46,381 nucleotides of DNA, from NCBI GenBank assembly GCA_050304175.1, contig JBNLDE010000220.1, forward strand, positions 1-46,381. The letters run 5' to 3'. Below the pieces are notes generated by a model. It searched no databases and had not been told where the DNA came from. It saw only the letters and a program-made list of their open reading frames with translations. Position 1 is the stretch's first letter; every line of letters begins with the position of its first letter. The position numbers and the translations under genes are program-made. Of this stretch, positions 40,061-46,381 are shown piece after piece. Source of the DNA: JAIOIW01 sp050304175. Its GTDB lineage: Bacteria > Pseudomonadota > Alphaproteobacteria > Rhizobiales > Rhizobiaceae.

Positions 40061-41085
40061 GCGATGTCACGTTGCGTCCCGGCAGGGGATTTTCGTTGAA
40101 GCCGTGGATCACCAGTCCATGGACGATCACTGTCGCCCTTCCATTGCTGGTCGCCGTATTCGACCGCGGCCAGTTTGCTGGCGTCACCGTTTTTGCGCTG
40201 CGCGCCTTTGGCGGAACCCTGCCCTATATCGCCGTCGCCGTGATGATGATCGCCTGGCTGAAGGCGTCGGGCTCGGAAGGCGTGATCGGCCGCGTATTCG
40301 AAGGCCGCGAAACGCGCGCGATCGTGCTCGCGGCGCTGTTTGGAGGCCTCGCGCCATTCTGCTCATGCCAGGTGATCCCGTTCATCGCCGGTATGCTGGC
40401 GCTCGGCACCCCGCTCTCCGTCATCATGGCCTTCTGGCTGTCGTCGCCGCTGATCGATCCACCGACGCTGCTGATCACAGCCGCCGCGCTCGGCTGGAAC
40501 TTCGCGATCGCCAAGACGCTCGCCGCCGTCGGCATCGGGCTGGCCGGCGGGTTTGCCATCAAGTTTCTCGCCGCGACCGGGGCCTTTGCCGATCCGGCCC
40601 GCGAGCGCGAACGCGGCGGCTGCAGCAAGCGTTCGCCGTTCAGCGGCCGCCCGGTCTGGCGGTTCTGGTCCGAAAGCGAACGCGTGGATGTGTTCCGCAC
40701 CGAGTTGCGCGACAATGCGCTGTTCCTGGTCAAGTGGCTGGCGATGGCCTATGTCATCGAGGCACTGCTGATCACCTATGTCCCGGCATCGCTGATCGCG
40801 GGTCTCGTCGGCGGCGACGGATTCCTCTCTATCGTCATCGCCGCGATCGTCGGCATGCCGGCTTACCTCAACTCCTACGTTGCGCCGCCGCTGCTCGCCG
40901 GCCTGACCGCCCAGGGCATGAGCGCGGGCGCGGCTCTCGCCTTCATGGTCGCCGGCGCGGTCAGCTCCGTTCCCGCCATGGCGGCGGTATGGTCGTTGGT
41001 CAAGCCCCGCGTCTTCGCAGCCTATCTGGGATTGGGCGTGGCCGGCGCCATTGTCGCCGGCGTCCTCTTCCAGCTCACGGTCTGA
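40057..41085 (+). CDS. arsP: ArsP/YraQ-type (DUF318) permease
   Basis: 342 residues from ATG 40057, chosen because GGGAG is seven bases upstream; ATG 40051 is only one base away. About eight membrane spans in two DUF318 halves: GGLAPFCSCQVIPFIAGMLALGTPLSVIMAFWLSSPLIDPP (first half, with the CSC cysteines) and GMPAYLNSYVAPPLLAGLTAQGMSAG (second). A hydrophilic middle loop has EREEGG-like charged residues and a CSKR. ArsP-type members export trivalent methylarsenicals and aromatic arsenicals. The link to arsenicals rests on the upstream ArsR; plain YraQ function is unknown. Confidence 0.72.
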   Translation: MSDVTLRPGRGFSLKPWITSPWTITVALPLLVAVFDRGQFAGVTVFALRAFGGTLPYIAVAVMMIAWLKASGSEGVIGRVFEGRETRAIVLAALFGGLAPFCSCQVIPFIAGMLALGTPLSVIMAFWLSSPLIDPPTLLITAAALGWNFAIAKTLAAVGIGLAGGFAIKFLAATGAFADPARERERGGCSKRSPFSGRPVWRFWSESERVDVFRTELRDNALFLVKWLAMAYVIEALLITYVPASLIAGLVGGDGFLSIVIAAIVGMPAYLNSYVAPPLLAGLTAQGMSAGAALAFMVAGAVSSVPAMAAVWSLVKPRVFAAYLGLGVAGAIVAGVLFQLTV

Positions 41086-41125
41086 CCGCCGCGAACCGCG
41101 ATTCCGGACCGCGTTGTCCTCAACG

Positions 41126-41905
41126 TCAGGCGTCGCCATACCAAGCGGCGAATTTCACCTCGATGTCCTCACCGACCAGCCTTGCGAATTCGGCAGGATC
41201 CTGCGCGCCCCCGTCTCGCCCGCGATAGTGATAGGGATAGACATGCGACGGCTTGAATTCGTTGACCGCCGAGGCCGCCGCATTCACGTCCATGGTGAAA
41301 GGCAGGTTCATGCAGACAAAGGCGAGGTCGATGTTCTCAAGAGCCCGCATTTCGGGAATGTCCTCGGTATCCCCGGAAATATAGGTCCGGAATCCGTCGA
41401 AGCTGAGGACATAGCCGTTGTCGCGACCCTGGGGATGGAACTTTTCACGTCCCGCGGTCGTGTTGTAGGCGGGAACGGCGTCGATTTTCACGCCGTTGAA
41501 CTCCGTGCTCTCGCCATTGGCGATCGCGGTGGCCTTCGCTTTCAGACCGGCAGGCAGCATGGCGTAGACCGCCGGATTGGTGACCAGCCGGGTACCGGCG
41601 ACGGCGAGGGCCGCCAGCGTATCGGCGTTGTAGTGATCGCCATGCTCATGCGTCACAAGGATGAGATCGGGCGCGGGCAAATCCGCATAATCGGCCGCCG
41701 CGCCCACCGGATCGGAATAGATCGTTCCCGCCGGAGTCTCCATCACGAAGGACGCATGGCTGACGGGGTGCACGGTGATCTCGCCTCCGCTAGAGGAAAA
41801 CACGTCGCCTTCCCGGTTTGCGGCCCGCGCCCCGTACGGCAGGATCGTAACGGCGCCGAGCGCCAAGACCGCCGTGTGGACGAATTCGCGTCTGGACATC
41901 CTCAT
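41126..41905 (-). CDS. Tat-exported metallo-beta-lactamase-fold hydrolase (UlaG-like)
   Basis: 259 residues from ATG 41905 with AAGGAG five bases upstream. The N-terminus MRMSRREFVHTAVLALGAVTI is a clean twin-arginine signal (SRREFV). The mature part has the metal-binding motif H86-x-H88-x-D90-H91 in LVTHEHGDHYNAD and the later ligands in YISGDTEDIPEM and YPYHYRG. The fold matches the UlaG/MBL-like lactonase group (L-ascorbate-6-phosphate lactonase relatives), whose best-known members are cytosolic; the Tat signal places this one in the periplasm. Substrate unknown. It is divergent from the MFS gene. Confidence 0.85.
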   Translation of the reverse strand: MRMSRREFVHTAVLALGAVTILPYGARAANREGDVFSSSGGEITVHPVSHASFVMETPAGTIYSDPVGAAADYADLPAPDLILVTHEHGDHYNADTLAALAVAGTRLVTNPAVYAMLPAGLKAKATAIANGESTEFNGVKIDAVPAYNTTAGREKFHPQGRDNGYVLSFDGFRTYISGDTEDIPEMRALENIDLAFVCMNLPFTMDVNAAASAVNEFKPSHVYPYHYRGRDGGAQDPAEFARLVGEDIEVKFAAWYGDA

Positions 41906-42153
41906 TGGTAACTCCTTCTGTTTCCATCTTCCGCTGGCGCCGTCTGCCGGCCCGACAGGTAGAGTTAGAACTAGGGCCGGGCATCGGTCCGGGAATGCCT
42001 GTCCGTTCACATATCGCTGAACACTGTGTCGCCTGCGTGCGGCCCGCCTACTTGGCACGAAGCGCCGGCGACATTGACACCCCTTCCCGCCTGTCGGAGA
42101 TAGACCGGGACTTGCCCGCGGCATTTTCCTGTTTCAACCATCCGGCGCCAATC

Positions 42154-43551
42154 TTGAACCGCATCCTGCCCCTCATCCTCGCCGTCGCCCTGTTCATGGA
42201 GAATATGGACTCGACCGTAATCGCCACGTCGCTGCCCGCGATCGCGGCCGATATCGGCACCAGCCCGATCGCGCTGAAACTGGCGCTGACAGCCTATTTC
42301 GTCGCGCTCGCAATCTTCATTCCGGTGAGCGGCTGGATGGCCGACCGCTATGGCGCGAAGCTGGTGTTCCGGATAGCGATCGCCGTCTTCGTCGCGGGTT
42401 CGCTGGCTTGCGCCGGCGCCGGCTCGTTGACCGAATTCGTCGCCGCGCGGTTCCTGCAGGGCATGGGCGGCGCCATGATGACGCCCGTCGGCCGCTTGCT
42501 GCTGGTGCGCGCGACCCCGAAACCGGACCTGGTGCGGGCGATGGCCTGGCTGACCATCCCTGCCCTGTTTGGCCCCTTCTTCGGGCCGCCGCTCGGCGGC
42601 TTCATGACCACCTATGCCAGCTGGCACTGGATCTTTCTCATCAACCTGCCAATCGGCGTCGTCGGCATTCTGCTGGCCTCGCGCTTCCTGCCGGACATCC
42701 GGGCGGAAAAGCCCGGCGACATCGACTGGCGCGGCTTCGTTCTCGCCGGACTTGCCGCCGCGGGTGTGGTCTTCGGCCTGTCGGTCGTCAGCCTGCCGGC
42801 CCTGCCGCCATCGGTCGGCGTAGCCACCATCGCGGCAGGATCGATCGCAAGCATTCTCTACATTCGTCACGCCCTCGCCGCGCCCAAACCGCTGCTCGAC
42901 CTGCGCCTGCTAAAGAATCCGACCTTCCGCGCCTCGATCACCGGCCTGACGCTGTTTCGCATCGGTTCCGGCGCCACCCCGTTCCTGTTGCCGCTGTTGT
43001 TCCAGCTCATTTTCGGCCTCACACCGTTCCAGTCCGGCCTGATCACCTTCGTGGGCGCCGGCGGCGCGCTAGTCATGAAGTTTCTCGCCGCGCCGCTGCT
43101 CAGGGCACTGGGATTCCGCAGCGCGCTGGCGATCTCTGTCTTTACCGGCGGCGGCCTGATCGCCGCCGCAGGGCTGTTCACGCCGCAAACGCCTTATCTT
43201 GGCATTGTCGCCGTCCTGCTCGCGGGCGGTCTTGCCCGGTCGCTGTTCTTCACTTCGGCGAATGCGCTTGTGTTCGCCGACATCGACGACAAGGCGGCCA
43301 GCCAGGCGACCGCCATGACCGCGGCCAGCCAGCAGATCTCGATTGCCCTCGGCGTGGCCCTGGCGGGCGGTATCCTGGAGGCCCGGTCGGCGCTGTTCGG
43401 CGAAGCGCTGGACGCCACCGGATTCACGATCGCTTTCGCCGCCGCGTCCCTGGTCACGATGAGCGCAGCCATTCCGATCCTCAAGATGGACCGGGCGACC
43501 GGGCAGACGGTTTCGGGTCATCGGCTGGGCGCCCGGCGCAAAAGCGCCTAG
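42154..43551 (+). CDS. MFS drug-resistance-type exporter (EmrB/QacA, DHA2 family)
   Basis: 465 residues if it starts at TTG 42154; the frame is open back to 41905, but the part before 42154 is hydrophilic and overlaps the promoter of the divergent MBL gene. The first span carries LAVALFMENMDSTVIATSLPAIA with the DHA2 D-x-T-I/V pattern, then GWMADRYGAK (motif A-like) and WHWIFLINLPIG. About 14 spans in total. A proton-driven exporter of unknown drug or metabolite. No strong ribosome site at 42154, so the N-terminus is uncertain. Confidence 0.8.
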   Translation: MNRILPLILAVALFMENMDSTVIATSLPAIAADIGTSPIALKLALTAYFVALAIFIPVSGWMADRYGAKLVFRIAIAVFVAGSLACAGAGSLTEFVAARFLQGMGGAMMTPVGRLLLVRATPKPDLVRAMAWLTIPALFGPFFGPPLGGFMTTYASWHWIFLINLPIGVVGILLASRFLPDIRAEKPGDIDWRGFVLAGLAAAGVVFGLSVVSLPALPPSVGVATIAAGSIASILYIRHALAAPKPLLDLRLLKNPTFRASITGLTLFRIGSGATPFLLPLLFQLIFGLTPFQSGLITFVGAGGALVMKFLAAPLLRALGFRSALAISVFTGGGLIAAAGLFTPQTPYLGIVAVLLAGGLARSLFFTSANALVFADIDDKAASQATAMTAASQQISIALGVALAGGILEARSALFGEALDATGFTIAFAAASLVTMSAAIPILKMDRATGQTVSGHRLGARRKSA

Positions 43552-43586
43552 GTCCGACCCGCCACGCCGCGGATCGCGGGATACGG

Positions 43587-44300
43587 TCAGCCGGCGGCCG
43601 CCTGCCCGTCGCCCGATCCCTTGAAATCGCGTGCCAGAATATAGAGCTCGACCGACTCGTCGCGACTTGCCGGCGGCTTGACGTGGTGCACTGTGCGAAA
43701 ATGGCGCTTGAGAAGGGCGAGCAACTCGTTCTCGGTGCCGCCCTGGAAGGTCTTCGACAGGAAATGGCCGCCGGGCTTCAGGACCTTGATCGCGAAATCG
43801 GCAGCGACCTCGCACAGATGCATGGTGCGGATGTGGTCGGTTCGTCGGTGACCGGTGGTCGGCGCGGCCATGTCGGACAGCACGACATCGGGACGCCCGC
43901 CCAGCGCCTCGATCAGCCGGTCCGGGGCGTCGTCGTCGAGAAAATCCATTTGCAGGATGGCGGCGCCAGGCACCGGATCCATCTCCAGGTAGTCGATGCC
44001 GACAACGGAGGGCTTCTGGTCGTCCGACTTGACCCTGTCCGCGGCGACCTGGCACCAGCCGCCCGGCGCCGCGCCAAGGTCGATCACGGTCTGGCCGGGC
44101 TTCAGCAAATGATAGCGGTCGTCGATCTCGAGCAGCTTGAAGGCGGCGCGCGAGCGATAGCCCGCCGCCTTGGTGCGATGGACATAGGGGTCGTTGATAT
44201 GACGCTCGAGCCAGCGGCGCGACGAGTTCTTCAGTCCGCGCTTTTTCTTGACCCGCGTTTTCAGCGCGCGCGGCGCCCCCTTTGCCTTGTCGCCGCTCAT
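43587..44300 (-). CDS. rlmE: 23S rRNA (2'-O-methyluridine) methyltransferase RlmE/FtsJ
   Basis: 237 residues from ATG 44300, overlapping the ppx stop by four bases. A lysine/arginine-rich N-terminus (LKTRVKKKRGLKNSSRRW) precedes the FtsJ fold. The K-D-K-E tetrad is visible: K in YRSRAAFKLLEIDDRY, D in VLSDMAAPTTGH, K in GHFLSKTFQGG and E in SRDESVELYILAR. The SAM loop is VIDLGAAPGGWCQVAADRV. It methylates U2552 of 23S rRNA. Confidence 0.93.
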   Translation of the reverse strand: MSGDKAKGAPRALKTRVKKKRGLKNSSRRWLERHINDPYVHRTKAAGYRSRAAFKLLEIDDRYHLLKPGQTVIDLGAAPGGWCQVAADRVKSDDQKPSVVGIDYLEMDPVPGAAILQMDFLDDDAPDRLIEALGGRPDVVLSDMAAPTTGHRRTDHIRTMHLCEVAADFAIKVLKPGGHFLSKTFQGGTENELLALLKRHFRTVHHVKPPASRDESVELYILARDFKGSGDGQAAAG

Positions 44301-45709
44301 TGGCGTTCGCCCCTGTTGCGCGGCCGGCGGCGGCGCCAGGCCCGGTCCGCCGCCATCAGCTCGGTCAGGATGCCCTCGCGCAATCCGCGGTCGGCCACAC
44401 GCAGGCGCTCCGACGGCCAGGCGCGGCGGATTGCCTCGAGGATGGCGCAGCCGGCAAGCACCAGATCGGCCCGGTCGGCCCCGATGCACGGGTTGGCGAC
44501 CCGCTGATGGAAATCCCAGCCGAGTAGCCGGTCGGTCATCGAGGCGATGTCGTCGCTGTGCATCCAGATGCCGTCGATCCGCCGGCGGTCGTAGCGCTCA
44601 AGTTCGAGAAAGATGCCGGCGAGCGTCGTCACTGTTCCGGAGGTGCCGAGCAGGTGGAACCGGTCGTGCCCCATCAGGTGGGCGAGGCTGTGGCGCCCCT
44701 CATAGGCCTCGATCATGGCAAAGACATCGTCGACCATGGCGTCGAACACGCCGGCCGTCACGTCGCGACCGCCATAGCGCTCGGCCAGGGAGACGACGCC
44801 GACCGGTAGCGAGGTCCAGGAGACGATGTGGTGGGCCAGATGGTGCGACCGGCGCTCCGGAATGTCGATCAGCGCAATTTCCGACGAACCGCCGCCGATG
44901 TCGAACAGGACGGCGCCCGGCGTGTCGCGCTCGACCAATGAACCGCACCCCGAAACGGCGAGCCTGGCCTCGGTCTCGCGGTCGACGATTTCCAATTCAA
45001 GCCCGGTTTCGCTCAGGACGCGCTCCAGAAACGCCGCACCGTTTTCGGCCGAGCGGCAGGCTTCGGTGGCGATCAGACGGGCGCGTCGGACCTGCCGCGC
45101 TTTCAGCTTGTCGGCGCAAACCCGCAGCGCATCGACCGCGCGGTCCATCGCCGCATCGGACAGCCGGCCGGTCGACGAAAGGCCCTCGCCAAGCCTGACA
45201 ATCCGGGAAAAGGCGTCGATAACGCGAAACTGGCCGGGCCGTGTCGGTACGGCCATCAGCAGGCGGCAATTGTTGGTGCCCAGGTCGAGCGCGGCGTAGA
45301 CCGGCTGTCCATTGCCGGGCCGCCGGCGCATGAGGTTTGGCGCATGCGGCCTGGGCGCCGGCTCCACTGCCTGCGGCCTGGCCGGGGCCTGCCCGGCTTC
45401 GCCGATGCGGGTATTGGGCGACCGGGTGGCGGCCTGGCTGTCGTCGGCTGCGCGCACATAGAAATTGCGGCCGCGCTTGCGCTTGCGGCGGCGCTTCGCC
45501 TTGGGCAGCGATTCAGCCGGATTGCCGCCAGATGTGTCCTGGCCGGACGGATTTCGGGCGCTGTCGGCCCGCTTCTCCCCGTGGGGTGCGGGCCGCTTCC
45601 GGCGAAACTTGCGCTTGCCGGCGGAGGCATTGCGGGTGTCTTCACCCGCCTGCGGCACCTCCTGCGCCCCGCTGGCCGCCGATGCGCGGCCCGATTCGGG
45701 GTCGTCCAC
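44297..45709 (-). CDS. ppx: Ppx/GppA family exopolyphosphatase/guanosine pentaphosphatase
   Basis: 470 residues from GTG 45709, preceded by AAGGA seven bases away; the frame is open to TTG 45946, and ATG 45781 lacks a ribosome site. The catalytic core runs from VYAALDLGTNNCRLLMAVPTR (phosphate-1 of the ASKHA fold) through the catalytic-Glu region IATEACRSAENGAAFL, AVLFDIGGGSSEIALI and LLGTSGTVTTLAGI. It is preceded by a disordered, Lys/Arg/Pro-rich extension of about 130 residues including KRRRKRKRG, which looks like a nucleic-acid or polyphosphate binding tail. It is translationally coupled to rlmE. Removes terminal phosphate from polyP or pppGpp. Confidence 0.85.
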   Translation of the reverse strand: MDDPESGRASAASGAQEVPQAGEDTRNASAGKRKFRRKRPAPHGEKRADSARNPSGQDTSGGNPAESLPKAKRRRKRKRGRNFYVRAADDSQAATRSPNTRIGEAGQAPARPQAVEPAPRPHAPNLMRRRPGNGQPVYAALDLGTNNCRLLMAVPTRPGQFRVIDAFSRIVRLGEGLSSTGRLSDAAMDRAVDALRVCADKLKARQVRRARLIATEACRSAENGAAFLERVLSETGLELEIVDRETEARLAVSGCGSLVERDTPGAVLFDIGGGSSEIALIDIPERRSHHLAHHIVSWTSLPVGVVSLAERYGGRDVTAGVFDAMVDDVFAMIEAYEGRHSLAHLMGHDRFHLLGTSGTVTTLAGIFLELERYDRRRIDGIWMHSDDIASMTDRLLGWDFHQRVANPCIGADRADLVLAGCAILEAIRRAWPSERLRVADRGLREGILTELMAADRAWRRRRPRNRGERQ

Positions 45710-45957
45710 TTCACTGTCCTTCCACGCCGCGCACGCCCTGAGGGGTGCCGCTGGCGCACGGTGTTTCAACGTTGGCGCCATCGTAGCAGCGCTTTGTTCG
45801 CCGACCAAGCAAAAGATGATGCCGCCCGCCCGATCCCGCCCGCCCGGCCACTTGCACCGTGGAACGGGGTTGACTAAATGGGGCGCATGCGTAAATAACG
45901 GGCGCACTTCGGCGGCCATGGCCGCCCGGCCCGTGAAAACGGGCAAGATACCGGTCT

Positions 45958-46031
45958 TGGGGAATAGGTTAACGGTAGACCCACGGACTCTGACTCCGTT
46001 AGTCCTGGTTCGAATCCAGGTTCCCCAGCCA
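45958..46031 (+). tRNA. tRNA-Gln (anticodon CTG)
   Basis: Acceptor stem TGGGGAA / TTCCCCA with G as discriminator and an encoded CCA (46029-46031). The anticodon stem ACGGA/TCCGT encloses the loop CTCTGAC, anticodon CTG, reading CAG. The T-arm CCTGG-TTCGAAT-CCAGG is perfect. It lies 248 bp past the chosen ppx start and is followed at once by a repeat block. Confidence 0.97.
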
Positions 46032-46108
46032 CCACCTCTAAGCTATTGATAAATAACGATTTTCTGCCGAAATTTCGGCGTGAAGTCAAAGGCATGCGTC
46101 CTTCTGGT
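46031..46108. repeat. Direct repeat, copy 1, starting at the tRNA-Gln 3' end
   Basis: This 78-bp segment recurs at 46304-46381 with seven differences, all in the first 26 bases; the last 52 bases are identical. It contains the perfect 14-bp palindrome GCCGAAATTTCGGC (46066-46079). It begins at the last base of the tRNA CCA. Confidence 0.9.
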
Positions 46109-46113
46109 GCAAA

Positions 46114-46165
46114 CAGAGACTGCAGTTTCGCCGCAAAATTGGGCCTGAATCGGCGAAAGTCTCTG
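46114..46165. repeat. Inverted repeat inside the repeat block
   Basis: CAGAGACT-GCAG-TTTCGCCG (46114-46133) mirrors CGGCGAAAGTCTCTG (46151-46165) apart from a short GCAG insert on one arm, forming a possible stem with a 17-base loop. The motif AACAGAGACTG occurs again at 46250-46260. Confidence 0.6.
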
Positions 46166-46303
46166 TCGGCCAATTCGGGGCTGACAGTTTGCCGAAAGTG
46201 CATCGGCGGAGCATCGGCGAATGTTCGGGAGATGGTCCGGATTCTCGCTAACAGAGACTGGTTCGCGATGGTAAGTCGAAGTTTGTTTCCAGAATTCTCA
46301 ACC

Positions 46304-46381
46304 ACCACCTTCAAGTTATTGATATACTGCGATTTTCTGCCGAAATTTCGGCGTGAAGTCAAAGGCATGCGTCCTTCTGGT
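46304..46381. repeat. Direct repeat, copy 2, cut by the window end
   Basis: Offset of 273 bp from copy 1, with the palindrome GCCGAAATTTCGGC again at 46339-46352. The stretch 46032-46381 has no credible gene; a minus-strand frame across it merely translates the two repeats and the tRNA antisense. The repeat may continue beyond the window. Confidence 0.9.

Noticed and set aside
45874..46368. 164-codon minus-strand frame across the tRNA and repeat block
   Set aside because: It translates the tRNA-Gln antisense (the familiar GEPGFEPGLTES type artefact) and the two repeats, giving the same short phrase twice. Not a gene.
45958..46381. Genomic island integrated at tRNA-Gln
   Set aside because: No integrase or mobility gene is present in the window and no tRNA 3'-end duplication was found, so only the repeat is reported.
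1..46381. CRISPR array or insertion sequence
   Set aside because: I saw no regularly spaced short repeats of that type, no transposase-like protein and no terminal inverted repeats with target duplication.

Overview
This is about 46 kb of GC-rich chromosome from an alphaproteobacterium, most likely of the Rhizobiales/Hyphomicrobiales. The grounds are a BacA/SbmA-type peptide importer, the housekeeping set ppx/rlmE/MFS/guaB and rsmB/guaA, the large number of ABC, TRAP and Gfo/Idh genes, and dense coding with short overlaps. No phage, transposase, integrase or CRISPR gene is visible. The only candidate footprint of a mobile element is a repeat block beside a tRNA-Gln gene at the right edge.

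Region 1 (1-2725) holds the end of an Ldh-family dehydrogenase, a YeeE/YedE sulfur-compound transporter behind an 11-bp inverted repeat, and bacA. Region 2 (2836-15314) is a sugar-catabolic locus. A LacI-type regulator is divergent from ten genes on the minus strand: a CUT1 sugar ABC transporter (binding protein, two permeases, ATPase), a TIM-barrel isomerase/epimerase, a Gfo/Idh dehydrogenase, a YghZ-like aldo-keto reductase, a GH43 glycosidase, then a second TIM-barrel plus Gfo/Idh pair. Two near-identical palindromes lie in the divergent promoter. The two dehydrogenase/TIM-barrel pairs suggest oxidative (3-keto-sugar type) processing of an imported glycoside.

Region 3 (15357-22720) looks like a tetrahydrofolate-dependent demethylation locus: a GntR/FCD regulator, a LigM-like O-demethylase, a three-gene TRAP transporter, PurU and a MetF-like reductase, all on the minus strand. 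GTATAC-centred boxes lie upstream of the regulator, the demethylase and the metF-like gene, and one overlaps the -10 of a good promoter. The enzymes form a logical chain: import a methylated substrate, transfer the methyl group to THF, oxidise methyl-THF, release formate.

Region 4 (22925-28799) contains an ArsC/Spx-like reductase, guaA, an MTA/SAH nucleosidase, a PaaI-type thioesterase, TspO, an unrecognised membrane protein with a 12-cysteine tail, and an RsmB-type rRNA methyltransferase. Region 5 (28872-37991) has katG with a clear terminator, divergent oxyR, a DMT exporter, an ICMT-like methyltransferase, an ECI1-like enoyl-CoA isomerase, a TetR regulator with its own palindrome and a divergent DUF1772-type protein, a MAPEG protein, and a bactofilin-like membrane protein.

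Region 6 (37999-46381) has guaB, an arsR-arsP-like pair with a possibly leaderless promoter, a Tat-exported metallo-beta-lactamase-fold protein, an MFS exporter, rlmE, ppx/gppA, tRNA-Gln(CTG), and a roughly 273-bp-period repeat that runs off the end of the window.
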